A stretch of 64,000 nt of DNA, from positions 18,268,854-18,332,853 of the forward strand of contig NC_045147.1 in NCBI RefSeq assembly GCF_008831285.2, written 5' to 3'. Within the stretch, counting starts at the first letter, position 1, and the number at the start of each line of letters is the position of its first letter. This DNA is from Nymphaea colorata (taxonomy: Eukaryota > Streptophyta > Magnoliopsida > Nymphaeales > Nymphaeaceae). The position numbers and the translations under genes are program-made. Of the stretch, positions 12,904 to 25,702 are shown in pieces. Below the pieces are notes generated by a model. It worked only from the letters and a program-made list of their open reading frames with translations. It was not told the origin of the DNA and made no database searches.

Positions 12904-14148
12904 ATGCCCTCGCCGCCCCCTCCCGGCCCTGACCTCCCCCTCTCCTGCTCGTCGGCGTCCTCGTCGGAAGAGGAGGAGGAGGAGGAAGATCACGAGGAGG
13001 AGGACGACGACGAGGAAGGGGACGGTGTCGGAGAGGCTGAGGGCGACGGCGACGGTGAGGGCCACGTCACTCCACCTGCTGCCAAAACCCTAGGCCCTAA
13101 TTCATCCCCTTCCTTCTCTTCGTCTTCCTCCGGCAGGGAGAACGGCTCCGCAGGCGGCGGCGGCGGCGGCGGCAAGAGGCCGCCTGCGGCGGACGGCGGG
13201 GTCGAGGGAGACGTCAAGCGTCTCCGCACGTCGTCGACGGCCGTGGTCGCGCAGGCGGTGACGCAGGCGACGCCGCTCTCGGTCGTGGTCTCCATGCCGG
13301 CGCAGGTGCAGCCGATGGACTCGGAGATGGAGAAAAAAGCGATTGTGAGCGTAGGGGAGGACTCCCGCCGGCTATTTCAGAGGCTTTGGACGGATGAGGA
13401 CGAGATCGGGTTGCTTAATGGGTTCTATGAGTATTCCCGGAGGGGAAACCCTAATTTCCATGACATGACGCCATTTTACGAGCAGATGAAGGCGACTCTG
13501 CAATTCGACTTTAACAAAAACCAGCTTGTTGAGAAGCTCCGAAGGCTCAAGAAGAAGTACCGGAACGTTGTTCGCAAGCTGAGCTCCGGAAAGGACTTCG
13601 CTTTTAAGAGCGCCCACGACCAGTTAACGTTTGAGATCTCGAAGAAGATCTGGCATGCTGGCTTCGCCCCGGTGGTGGACGACGAAGAGGAGCCGGTGGT
13701 CGAGCGCAAGCCGGGGCGCGGCTCACGGAAATCTCATGCTCAGACTCATCAGCCGGCCCCTCCACCTCCGCAGCCCGTGGCCGACGGTGGGGGCACTGGA
13801 GTTGGTGGAGCAGGTGGAGGGGGTGTAGCGGGCACCGGTTCTGGAGGTAACTGCGGGATCCCGTCTGTTCACAGCGTGGTGGAGGAGACGGTACGGAGCT
13901 GCTTGTCGCCGATCTTCAAGGAGCTGATGTATTCTGCAGTAAATGGGCCATCGCACTCAGGGTTCGGACTAGGAATGAACCCGTTGCCGTTGAGTTTCGG
14001 TGGTGCGGGTGAGTTCAAGGCCGTTGGGTCGGATGAGAAGTGGCGGAAGCAGCAGATTTTGGAGTTAGAGGTTTACTTGAAGAGAATAGAGCTGGTGCAG
14101 GAACAGATCAAGTTAACCTTGCAAGAGTTGAAGTCGTTGGGTACTTGA
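12904..14148 (+). CDS. GeBP/STOREKEEPER-family DNA-binding transcription regulator
   Basis: Intronless gene for a 414-residue nuclear protein. In order: a Pro/Ser start, a long acidic tract (about 20-52), Ser- and Gly-rich linkers, then the conserved plant DUF573/GeBP domain at about 154-255. This domain opens with FQRLWTDEDEIGLLNGF (F158, W162) and includes NQLVEKLRRLKKKYRNV, then FEISKKIW. A Gly-rich, proline-containing spacer follows. The C-terminal motif (about 377-414) is a leucine-patterned helix with EVYLKRIELVQEQIKL, the typical leucine-zipper-like end of this family. Family members bind DNA and are linked to trichome, cytokinin or tuber-gene control; which applies here cannot be told. 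An upstream in-frame GTG at 12892 is ignored, and the ATG at 12904 is the first methionine. The gene lies in a GC-rich island unlike its AT-rich surroundings. Confidence 0.92.
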   Translation: MPSPPPPGPDLPLSCSSASSSEEEEEEEDHEEEDDDEEGDGVGEAEGDGDGEGHVTPPAAKTLGPNSSPSFSSSSSGRENGSAGGGGGGGKRPPAADGGVEGDVKRLRTSSTAVVAQAVTQATPLSVVVSMPAQVQPMDSEMEKKAIVSVGEDSRRLFQRLWTDEDEIGLLNGFYEYSRRGNPNFHDMTPFYEQMKATLQFDFNKNQLVEKLRRLKKKYRNVVRKLSSGKDFAFKSAHDQLTFEISKKIWHAGFAPVVDDEEEPVVERKPGRGSRKSHAQTHQPAPPPPQPVADGGGTGVGGAGGGGVAGTGSGGNCGIPSVHSVVEETVRSCLSPIFKELMYSAVNGPSHSGFGLGMNPLPLSFGGAGEFKAVGSDEKWRKQQILELEVYLKRIELVQEQIKLTLQELKSLGT

Positions 14149-17100
14149 ACAAACTAGAAAAGAGAAAAAAAAAAGGGATCTTCTTCTTTTTTTCATTTCC
14201 CTTTCTCTTCTTTCTTCTTTTCCTTTCCCCTTTTTTAGTTTCCCTGTGCTCTTTTCTTTGTCTTTTCTTGATTGTTATGACTCTGTTTATTAATGTGAAA
14301 ATGATTGGGCTTACATTTACAGTTGCATGATCAAAATCTTCCTCTATTTGTAGTACATTTTTTGTTTTCTGAGTTGCTGTTGTGTGGACTGATGATTGGT
14401 TGGAGGTGAGCGCAATGCTCTTTTCTTTACTCTCCTTTCCCCCTTCTTGTCGTGAAATGCTTCCTTCCCACTGTGTTTATTTGATACACTTTCGACTTTT
14501 AAGGGGTCGTGCTGTGAGGCCTGGAGGGCATACAGGCCTGGAGGGCATGCATGCAAACCATGTCTTTATGTGATGTGAGCATACTTTTGCTCTGCACTTG
14601 ATGCATGATTGCATATGGAAGTGAATAAAACTAGAGTGTGTTTGCACCATCTAGATGCTTGAAGAGATTGTTTTGATTTTGTAACGTAGGTATGCATGTT
14701 GGTTGGAGCATCTTTTTTGAAGGATTTCAAGCGTGTTTATTTACCTCCACTGATGTTAGTTAGCTATCATTCATACAAGATGGTTTCTGATGATTCAAGG
14801 AAAATGTAGTTAACCTATTGTCTGCATGGATGTTTGTTAAGAACTTGTGACGGTAAGTCTTTTCCATTTTCTTGATGCCACATTAAGTTATTCCACAGAA
14901 TATGCAGTTTTTACCCTAAGGATCGATGATGTATATAAGGTTCTGCTCATACTAAGGTATGCCATCTATTTCTTCTTGTTTGGCTGCAACAACTTGTAGC
15001 TTTCAGTGATTATGCTTTAGTTTAAGATGTTTATCTATTTGAGTGGCCAACGGTCATGGAGAATGCTGTTCCTTTACAGTGTTCACTTTTCAGCCTACTA
15101 AATGTTGCAACTGTTGCGAAGCATATGATTATTTTTGCTAGTTTTTCTTTTCATAATTCATAGTTAGGTTAAGGTACTTCTACCCGGTACTAATGAGGTT
15201 AGTTTATGATGATGGTGTCTGACTTAAGGTGGCATTTATCACTTGTAGGACATGCATGATGTGCTATTGTAGAGAATCTGATCACACTCCACTTTTGAAT
15301 ATTGTCAAAAAAGCTTGTCTTGGGCCTTCAACTGGTTTTGGCTTGCCATCAACATTATATGGTTAAATGAAATATGTTTCATTTATGATGTCTTATTCCA
15401 TCTACTGTACAGAATATATAGCATTTATGAGAGGTAGGAGCAGCTATAAGATGTATGTCCAATTAATGCTTTGAAACCAATTGTACTATTAAAATATTCA
15501 TTAATAATGCTATAATTTATTAACTGTTTGGATAATTTTTTTTTGTTGTGTGAAAAGAGAGTGGCAAAACTAAAACAATTTGGGGATAAGTGGAATATGT
15601 GAAAAAGAAAGCACCAGGTTGGACATCCTTGCTTTGTTTGATCCTTTTAGTTGAAGTATATGTTCTTAGATAAACGAGGGTAAAGATGTGCTGACAATGT
15701 TGTAGACTAGCTTTAAAATTTGATACCTTTTGGTGTTCTAGCCGCTTATTATTATTTTTTTTTAGCTTGGATCAAAATATTGAGCGGTTATGATACTGGG
15801 GAATGTTGTATTTGCTTCAGTGACTGGTGGCTGGGTGCATCAACTGAGCACCTGGCCTAGCTGTTCTTGGACATTTCTAGATCGTGATGGGTTAGACAAT
15901 AATTTTATGCTTGGCATACCCTCGCATGCACTGGAAGTCTTATCGAGCAGTGAATTGGTTATATTGACTGTGTTCAACTAATTGGAAATTTGGAACAATC
16001 AAACCCACTTGAATATGGCAACAATTTCGGAAAGATGATGCTTCCTTTTAGGTTAAGAAGCCAACTATGCAATTTGGGCAGTAATATTGCTTTTGAAGAT
16101 GCTTTTCTCTTCTCAGTCAGCTGACTGCACTTAACAGTTAACAATTAACATTAATGTACTTGTTAAAACCGCTCATAGTGGGTTTCTGTATTATTATATG
16201 GGTTTAAGGGCACTGTACCCCTTAATTGTATAATTTCTCTATGACATTTATGCATGACATATATAAAGTGGTTGATATACTAATTTGTCACTTGTATAAA
16301 TTTGGGTCGTAGGTGAATGGGGAAACCCCAATGAACATTTGATTGTAATGTTAGCAAGATTTTGTTCAAAAATTTTGGTTGAGAGCAGATTTAGTTTTAT
16401 TCTTTAAATAGTCTAGATGCTGAGCTGATGAAATTTGGCACTGAATGTGCTGTCAAATACACTAACTGTACTGTGGTGCTGATGTGGTGGCTGATATAGT
16501 TTGCCACTTGTATAGATTTAGGTTTTAATAGACTGTGAAACTCCCAACAAGGATTTGGTTGTAATGTTAGCCAGCTGTGGTTAGATGTTCAAATTTCAAA
16601 AACATTGAGCCATGACTGATGTACTTTTACTTTTAGTGATTTTGGTGCAGGCCTTAGAAATGATATCTGGCCAAATTTGACAATGAATATGCTGTCCAAT
16701 ATAGGAACTGTAATTTATTTCTCCTTGGGGAATTTTTTCCCTGTTTAATGACACCTGTGGATCAGTACATATGCCAAATGGAGTCTGTATGGCTGTATCC
16801 ATTGGATATTTGTGAAATTGCACGATAAACTTGAGAAACGAAAAAGATGAACCAAAAACCACTATTTAGAAATATATATATATATTGGTTATTTCAAGAT
16901 GTTGTAAGTATACAGCACATGTATGGGGCTGGATTGTTGAAGTGCTTGGTAGCACTGTCTCTCTATCTAGTATCTATATATATACATGGGGTTTAAGCAT
17001 ATCAGCAGGCAAATATCTTTTGTTTATATTTTTGAGAGCTTATTGTGGACAAGGTAGAACTTGAGACAAAGCACTAGGTTAGTCAATAAAATTTCACTAT

Positions 17101-20100
17101 GATAATATTGTTCTTCATCACATTTAGATCTTAGGCATAAAAGATTATTGACGGGTGTTGTAATTATGTATGTGTGCGAGTCAGCTGCATTACGATGGGC
17201 TTTGTTCAGTGGAAGAAATTAATTTCCAAGGAATTAGGTGAATCCTTTTGTACCAAATTCATTGATTCATGTCCTGTTGAAAAATCTTGTTACAAACCCA
17301 GAGGAGACAGCGGTACTTAAGGTACAAAGGAAGGATAGTCTTAAGATATTGTTGGTGTTTGAAATGATACTGCATCATATTAACTGTATTTGGGTGACAG
17401 TGCTTTCTATTCGTATGTGGTTTGGTCAATAGGTTTTTATGGGGTTATGGTTATTGGTTGTGGACGATGATGGTTGCGGCAGTTGCCTGTATAAGTTGTT
17501 GAGACGGTTTGACGCTGTAGAGTTCATCCTGGCTCTTATAAATTTCCATTTTCAGTTGGAGTCCCAATTTTAGCATATTCTGCAAAAGGTTTCTTTCCAG
17601 CTGATGAGGATCAGAAACAGAGATGGTTGTGGTGATGAATGTATCACACACGTTTCCATGCTTTTAATTTATCTATACAAGCTTTTCGTCTCAAGTATGC
17701 ACAACGTGCGTGTGAGATGTGTGTATTTGGAAATCAATCATCTTTAATGCCATTAGTTGAAAGGTTCATGGTGCTTCTATAGTTGATTATTCTTTTATTA
17801 TTTTGATTTGAAGTCCGATAATATGATTTCTGACCAGGATTGAATTTTAAAATGAAAATGTTATGAGGTTGATATGTTTGAGAAAAGGATGGAACCACAT
17901 TTGGTTCATTCTTTTGGCATGCGTGAAAACCCCCTCACTTCAGAGAAATCCTTGGTTACTTGACCTCTGTACGGGCCACTGCAAATCAGAGGCATTCTTA
18001 GCTTGAAGAATGTCCTATGAACCATGCGCTCCCTGAGTGGCTGTTTGGCAATGGTAATGACTTGTCACAAATTGGGATAGGTTTATGGAATACCATGTTA
18101 CAGCATGTTGCCCCAATCTTGGGGGCAGATTCACAGAACAGTAGTTTTGTCGAATGACCTTCTTCATGTTAGATAAAATTGTTTCTCTGTGCAGGTTTAA
18201 TTGATCCTTGGCTTTGGATTCAACTCGGTTAAGAAAATTGTGGTCAGTTGATCTGGGTGGATTCTTGGTTGGGTTAACTTACTGACTGTTGCTGTGGTGA
18301 AAGCATGACATGAGCGTGAGTATCATGTATCTGTATTTGTGTGTGTTAGTGTTAGTAGTGTCTCCTGATTATCTGGTTATCTTCGTTCTCACCGTACTTG
18401 CCATAAATATGTTTGTGATTCGTGTCTCTGCACAAAAACTATGGTCATGGATCCCATGCAATTGGATTATGGCCCCTCAAATGCTTTCTTCTTGGGGCAT
18501 GAAATGGATGATTATTGGATGGGACGTCGTTCATGTTTCTATCAATGGATTATCTTGGTACAACAACAAACCAAACCACGAGTCTCATCATTAAGGTCCT
18601 GGATCAAGTCTCAAACCTTCCTGCCCGTTGCCTGATCTTGAGAAGACTTGGTTGGTGGTGGGGCTGGGGAGACCTTCTTTTTTCGGAAAATTCCGAAGGG
18701 AAAATCTGGTGATGGTTTCTCGTGGGGGGCCAGTGGTGAAAGCCAATGGGTCCTCTCCGTCTCATTCTCAAGGGTGTGCGCCCTATTCTGACAGCGATGA
18801 CCTGCCCCCACCACCTTTGATAACCCAATGGCAGGATCTCGCTCTCCTCCTCATGTAAAGGAATGTCTCTCAGGCTTTCACAATCTCTCCTCAGTCTGTT
18901 GTACTCTCCTAAGTCGGCCATTCTACCAGGAAAATAAGAGATTTTCTCGACTTACTGCATAGTGTTTGCTATTCGCCTCTTGTATTGTATCACTCCTCCC
19001 ACTGATTTCTTGGAGGTAGGCTGAACCATCTCCCTTTCTCCACCCTTCCTTGGCTTTAGGAGCCAGTTTCGGGACCTGGGTGGAAAACGGAACGCCCTTC
19101 AACTAGAATACAACACATCAATTGTTTACGGTCTAAAAGGATCGCGCTTGATGTTTACAGTCCAAAAGATTAGCGCTTATGAAAACCAAATTGATGAGAC
19201 ATTCAACAACCTTTCAGCCTACCTAAGGCTCTTTGGGGCCACTCACTTACTTCTTGGAAGATACGGTGTTCAAAAGTGGAGGTAGACGTTCATTCCACTA
19301 ATGGAAGGTCATCGACCAAGTCGCCACCCATTTTACCATTTTTGTTGTTCAGCAAGAAGGAGCCTTGGTAAAAGTTAACAATGTACTGTCGCCGGAACCT
19401 TGACATTTTTGGTAAACCAATGTGTGGTTCAGCTTTGCGAGGTGACATGTCACAGCTGAGCGATACACGGTGGTGGTGAATTGGTTTCAATTTCTCACAA
19501 ACTCAGCAAAGGCTGCCGTTTAACAATCTTTCAGCTTTCATTTGATTGGTATCGCTGTATGAAAGCAAGATGTGTTAGAGGCAACTTTCTGGTAAGAACA
19601 TTGAAGCAAGGGAAGTAAGTGGGAATCACGAAGCAAGTTGTTCTTTTAAAAGGCAAAGGCACAGAGAAATATGGAAGAAAGTAGCAACAGTGAACAGAAG
19701 AAAGAAGAGGCGAAAGCTATTGCGCAATTGCAAAATGGGCACCATCAAAACGTACAGGCTCGTCCTTGGCGAATAGCATAGGCTTTACAATCAAATTACA
19801 TAAAATATTAAAATGAATATTCTGCAAGAGTGGACCTAATTGTTGGTAAACAACTTAAAAAGCTGTAGTTCTAGAAGCTGTCTTTTGGACCATCTATTTC
19901 ACATGTGAAACTCAACCGGCCATTATACAATATTCATACATGACCGGGTTTTGTTATTCTTACAAAAGTCAGATATGATTAACCATTTAAGTATTACTAA
20001 TACAATACAGTAGATAAAATAATAATGTAAAGAAAATAAAAGGCAGGTGACCGGCAAAGATAAAGAAGAAAGTAGAAGGCAGAGGCTCTAATTTCAGAAA

Positions 20101-21478
20101 CGCAGGTAAGTATAACTGCTTGGGCTTGCGAGTTATTATAAGATGATGTCCAGGGATGTGCAGAGGACGTGTAGATAAAAAAAGTGATTCCTTGAAACAG
20201 CAGAATAACTTGAAAAGTCATAGCTTTTCATTGATCTACTTGGCCCTTACAGGCTGTTTGATTCCTATGAACAGTTATACAACTGCCTCTGTCCAATGCC
20301 TTGACAAAAGAAAACAGAGAAAAACCTCGGTTTAATTCCAACCCCATCATGAAACGTGGGTTTTGGAGATTACTTGGTCCACTGGCTTTATAGACAAAAA
20401 GGAATTCCATTTTGTCTATACAACTCAAACTTTATATTGAAAAAGGTCAAGAGTTCAATACTTGGAATTCATGCTTTGGCATATAGTGATAAGGGTCCCC
20501 AGTCTGCTACCAAAAATGAAGTAAGGTTGAGAAATCCAGCTCATGACTTCAACCTTTCTATACAGCTCAAAATTGCTGTCATGAATGGCATTGTACATGA
20601 TACATCACCTAAACTTTTGAGTGAGGTGGTCCAGCCAAGTCGAGTGCAGGTCCCCTGACACAGGAGGGGAAGCCCTACCATCATGTCTGATCAGCTGCTT
20701 CCTCCATGGATGGACCTCACATACTCTCCAAAAGACATCTGTAAACAATATGAACATTAACGTATGCATTTTTTTCTTAACTGTAAGGAGACTTACAAGG
20801 ACCACTTAATGAACCTACCCCACTTGTTTTTCTAAGTATACAGTACTTACAGCACCTAAACTGGACAGCTGCAGAAGTGCAGCTCACTAGTGACATCCTT
20901 ACAGGCCGACCATGGTGTAAAAAAAATGCCGTCGTTCGGTGCTGTATTGGTCTGTTCACCAATATGACATTCCCACCCGTGCTTAATTGAGTATGTTTCA
21001 GTTTTTCAGGTTCAACTTGTTGGGATGTGAAGCCTGACCTATACTTAATAGGTTCCATAAGCTTTTGCCCTAAACCCCATGATTTTTCTTTTTTGGGGTT
21101 TTTGGTGTGGTGGAGAGGGAGCGGTTTCTTGTATTAAAAAAAAAAAAATCTGTAAAGCTATGCTTTCTTCTTCTTCTTCTTCGTCCAGAGTTTCATTCCT
21201 AACAAAGCTTACCAAGCAATGCATCGAAAACCTGAAAACGACTTTTTCCTTTTCAAGTTCGAGTACTTTTTTTTGTCATGCCTTGAAAGGTCAGGGTATT
21301 TTCTTCTGTGATTCCTTTTTCCCGTTTTAATTCTTCACCATGAAATGCAACAAGAACACCTTACTCATACATACTGCATTTCCATTACGAGTAGAAGTTA
21401 GACGTCTGTTCCTGTCATCGTTCATTCTTCTTTTTTCTCCCCCGTTCGCTAGGATTCACCAAATTACCATGGAAGGGG
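14149..21478. other. Long intergenic stretch after the GeBP gene
   Basis: The first part should be the 3' UTR of the GeBP gene (pyrimidine-rich to about 14280). The rest is AT-rich with no frame above about 105 codons that I can relate to a protein. A GC-richer patch at about 18604-19110 stands out and is listed separately. Nothing else is supported. Confidence 0.5.
18604..19110. other. GC-richer patch of uncertain origin
   Basis: About 500 bases are clearly GC-richer than both flanks and carry open frames on both strands (18604-18921 minus, 105 codons from an ATG; 18628-18858 plus). The minus frame has no recognisable domain. The even composition and lack of low-complexity runs would suit an organelle-derived insertion or an old gene fragment. 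I cannot identify it from memory. Confidence 0.3.
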
Positions 21479-21553
21479 ATGCATAGATTAAAAAATCGTT
21501 CAACAAAAGGGAGAATGCCAAACGACAGCTTTACCGTCTCTCTGCCTGCAGCC

Positions 21554-21856
21554 ATGGCCGTCGAGCTCCGGACACTGTCATGGCTTGGAATCTTGTTGCT
21601 TGTTATTATCTGCATATTTCAGAACGGGCGGTGGACCTTAAAAGCAGAGACGCATATAATTCACAAAGTGGAGAAGATGGGCAGTCCCCACCATCGCTGC
21701 AGGTCAATCTTCTACACGGGCGATGCGGATTTTTTGAACTGCTGCATGGGACCAGCGTCGTCCATATCTGGATTGGAGGTGAATCCTTTTTTGCGGAATA
21801 TGAGAGGGAGAGGGGCTGCACGGATGGGACATGGCCGGCCTGTGTCAACTTTTTAA
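21554..21856 (+). CDS. Possible small secreted-protein frame (unverified)
   Basis: The frame is open from an ATG at 21479, but the methionine at 21554 starts a good signal-peptide pattern: MAVELRT, then the hydrophobic core LGILLLVIICIF. After this come a basic stretch and GSPHHRC. A possible donor (CTGCAG then GTCAAT) follows that cysteine, so the rest of this frame may be intron. The layout of signal peptide, short variable part and Gly-Ser before a cysteine loosely recalls EPF/EPFL cysteine-rich peptides, but I could not find a matching downstream cysteine exon. It may be a broken gene or chance. Confidence 0.25.
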   Translation: MAVELRTLSWLGILLLVIICIFQNGRWTLKAETHIIHKVEKMGSPHHRCRSIFYTGDADFLNCCMGPASSISGLEVNPFLRNMRGRGAARMGHGRPVSTF

Positions 21857-23690
21857 ATTTTCATCAAAAGTGTAAAAACAATTATTTTTTTGTTTTTATC
21901 GTAAGATGCCTCAAAGAGGTCAAAGATCCTCTCTTTTTTCCCCTCGTTAGTTTGGAGAGAGAAACTTTTTTTTTTTTTTTAAATTTTTTCCCAGAAGGGT
22001 GCATATATTCGTGTTATATGCAAAGTCCATTGGCCTTTCTTAACATTTTTTTATAATATAATATCTTTTCCTGAAAAGCCAGTGGAGGATTATAATTTGG
22101 TACAATCCAGTCTTCACCGAATTCGACTTCATCGGATTCAACTTCGAGTTGGTTTTAGATTATAGCCTTTAAATCCATATCCAACTAAAATATGATCTGA
22201 CATTTATATGTAATTGGGTCGTATCTGACAGTCAGAAACCAAACTCTGATCTAGACTCCGTTACCAGAAAACATATAGAAATTTCGATTAATGATATTGG
22301 ATATGGTTTCCTTACTAGTTCCGGTTAAATGGGTTCAAAAGCAAAAGCCGCAATCGGCCATATCATGAAAAAATTTTCTTATTCGTATCTCTTAAACATT
22401 TAAAATTTATAACTTGTAAGCAGAATTTTCTGGCCACCACCAGACTAGATCATATGCTGGCCGATCAGAATTCGGCTTAAAGACATCCCGGTAAAAGCTA
22501 ATTCCAAACCATTTGCATTCCTGTACTGACAATAAGTGGTCGGGACCTCTTTGCATGTAGCCACTAAAGAAATGCAAGATGAAACAAGAGGGACCAAGCA
22601 ACACGTAACAAATGCTCATTGGGGGCCATACTTTCAAAAGACAGGTTTAGCAGCCGGCTGCTTTCCGAAGGAGGCCCACTTGAATCTTTGTAGTCTTTTC
22701 CATATTGCCGTATTCAAAGACGCAATTCCCAGACAAGCAATTGACTGAAACGAGACAAGCAGAACTGGCGCAAGGAATAAGGACAGAGAGTGGAAACAGC
22801 AAAGAGGACGCAGGCAATATGGAGACCAACAAAGTTAATAATTGCAACAATCCTTCTTTCTTGAAAACCTTGTGTTATTTTGGAATATCTTGGTTTCTCT
22901 TCAAAATCTGGGAGAAGAGCAGGATATACAGTTCACCGGAGATGTGCTAAAATATAACAGAACTTATGGAGGACGTAAAAAAGCTTAGGTTCTACCGGGT
23001 AAATGTCGACATAGATCAGAATTACATGGCTCTTCAGTATCTGCCCACGGGCCTTTTTGCCTCAGCTCCTCATAAAATCCTTTGTAGACTCTGAAAACGG
23101 TGCTTTTCTTTTGCGTTGAATCTTAGGTTTTTCAACATTGAAATCACAAGTTTTGAGGAGAATACTTCCATACATGCAAATGAATGTGCACATGTATAAA
23201 TTGTGTTTAAAATCATCCTTAGAACAAGGGTAAGACAGTTTCTTTCTTTCATCAATTTTGACAGCTTCTGTTCATCTGTTCAATGGTTTATAACAGGAAT
23301 CGAATTTGCCCTCCAGGTTGAGGAAAAGGGGAAGGTGAATCTGGAGAAAGTGAAAATAAAAGATGAATTGATGATCTAGTGACTAAAGGCTTGATCTAAT
23401 GACGGGATATTTGGCTGGATAACAATCAAACTCAGCAGAATGATTCGACAGAGCTACATGTCTCCGCCAGCGATCCATGCCTTACGTCGATGTATCAGCA
23501 GTACCATTCATCTGCAGTTGATACCAAATATACAGAGCAATCCTTATTGCCAATGGGGGAGACCACCAATTCCTCTGAAGCTCTGCCCGTAAAAGACAAG
23601 CTACAGCTGCACGGAATATTTCAGTGAACGCACGCGCCTAATCAACCTGTTGATCTGCAGTTGATCAAGAAGGACCATGAATGTTTCTCA

Positions 23691-23693
<3 letters not shown>

Positions 23694-23763
<70 letters not shown>
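23694..23763. repeat. (TA)35 microsatellite
   Basis: About 70 bases of uninterrupted TA, ending exactly where the left arm of the long inverted repeat begins. It is itself self-complementary and likely unstable. Confidence 0.95.
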
Positions 23764-23764
<1 letters not shown>

Positions 23765-23989
23765 CTCATGTGTTACAACATGTTAATCTTACGAACACAA
23801 CCATTGAATTCAAAATATGACCGATTAACAAGCATGGAATATGGTAACAATATATATCATGGAATATGGTAACAATCTATGTATATATATTGTTAACATA
23901 TTCCATGCTTCTTAATCGGTCATATTTTGAATTCAATGGTTAGAAGGGGTTGTGTTCGTAAGACTAATACGTTGTTATAACACATGAGC
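23764..23989. mobile_element. Long inverted repeat (foldback element), arms about 105 nt
   Basis: The left arm (from GCTCATGTGTTA at 23764) and right arm (ending TAACACATGAGC at 23989) are near-perfect reverse complements. Both carry CTTACGAACACAACC, CATTGAATTCAAAATATG and AAGCATGGAATATG. The right arm has about 10 extra bases. The centre holds a short direct duplication of CATGGAATATGGTAACAAT. RNA from either strand would form a long hairpin. I see no target-site duplication, so a foldback transposon or MITE is likely but not proven. Confidence 0.75.
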
Positions 23990-25630
23990 CAAAAAGATTA
24001 TGTTCTTATTTAAAGAAGCATACATAATGTGATTTTATAGATATAACTTCTAGATCTATCAATCAAACATTGGACATAATCAAACTATGTTTTCTGAAAC
24101 AAGAACATTGTGTTTCGTAGATATATGAATATGTGATCCAGAAACACAATATTTTTCTGACCAAACACCCTCCTAGATTAAACTAGCCATACAGGCAGGA
24201 ACGGTGAGGGTAAAAATACACTTTTGGCAGTCAGTAATGAACACTACACTGAATTATAGTTGGACGGAGCATGATTTACAAGCAAACTATCGACAACTGG
24301 GCAAAAGAGTATCTCGATATATTATGATGATGATCAAAGTTCGAATTTCTTGTATCTCCATACCACCCAGCATTTTACCTATTATAGTGTTTTCTGAACA
24401 TCTCACAAAAAAACCACAAGATTTTCAGAATCTCGCGGAAGCTTAAGGTTATGCATGACACTAATGCCGACTGCACAAATCGGTGGATTTTTGAATTGGG
24501 AAAAAGGAATATTGTTCAAGAAGCCGATCACTTCAATTGCAATTTAGTCTTCCATGAGAGATCAACTTTCTTCAAATACAATATTGTTGACTATAATACA
24601 TTCTCGATCAGAACCCGCAGTTGGGGCTGATCAACTTTTGCAAATATTTACAGCCTAAATTTATACTCACTCGTAAAAGTTTAACAAATGTATCAACATC
24701 ATGAATAAGTCCCTCACTTGTTGAAGGAATAAAATATGATGCCAATATCCATGGATGATGAAATATTCCACTGTGACTAGCATCATCAAGCGTGAAATGA
24801 TGGTGCTCGTGACTGTGAACTAAAACAGCATGAAAGTGCTTTAAATTTCATATTTTTTAAATACATATGAACCTACATTTTTGTAGAATTTGTATAAGAA
24901 ATTAAGCATACGAACCTCCTTTTTTACGCGTATATTCCGATAAAAAAGAACTGACCATTGATGTGAATCCTCATTGGACTAAATTAATTAAAATCTTCTC
25001 ACTTAAAACCGCACTGAGCCCGAGTAAAGCCAGAACTCATTAATGGCTTATCTTGGTCAGTAGCTAAACCTAAATGGGTTTCTTTCTTTCTTTCTTTTTT
25101 TTTTTAAAAAAAATCTTGTTACCCTCGGTAGTGCGACCTCAAGGTCCTCAACCATATCCTATATTCGGGGAACTGTGAACCCGACAAGTCCGGGTTTGGA
25201 AAAAATAAAAGTATGATAACAAAGTCCAGGTACCCGAGATTTGATAGGCAGATGGCAGTTTGGTATGTTTCTACAATGCAATTTTCTACTGTAAACGGAT
25301 CTCATACGAGTTGCAGTTAAGATCCGTAACCTTAATTTTTCAATAGGTTAAAAAGTAGGGAGAAAAAGTTGTTGGTGTGTTTTCATAATCTATATTAGTT
25401 CATATTCTTTTTCTCTTTATTTTAGTTCCACTGCCAAACCAAAGAAGGTCAATGACTGAAATTGTTGTTTATCCGTTTAACATCTAAGTATCTAACACTC
25501 ATCAGTTTCTTTATATATATGTACAGAGAAATTGATAGATATGCAATCCTTAGATGCACGACCCATGAGAATACTCTTGTTCAAGATGGAAGACAGTGAG
25601 AAAATGACAAAAAAAATTATAACTGATGCT

Positions 25631-25702
25631 TGATAACTAAAATATCTTCCTTCATTTTTCTTCTTGATTTTCTCTCAACATTTTATCTTAGAAAGATCAA
25701 CG
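25631..25702 (-). mobile_element. Dispersed element fragment, copy related to 43.3 kb
   Basis: Read on the minus strand this segment gives TTGATCTTTCTAAGAT, TTGAGAGAAAAT and GATATTTTAG in the same order and spacing as 43274-43370 on the plus strand. The two are diverged members of one non-coding family. Element ends are not resolved. Confidence 0.55.

Noticed and set aside
12990..13295. Minus-strand frame opposite the GeBP acidic tract
   Set aside because: A mirror of the GAG/GAC repeats and Gly codons of the real gene; poly-Ser and Pro content only.
21580..22056. 158-codon plus-strand frame
   Set aside because: Its second half is low-complexity Phe from T runs, and it overlaps the better signal-peptide frame in another phase.
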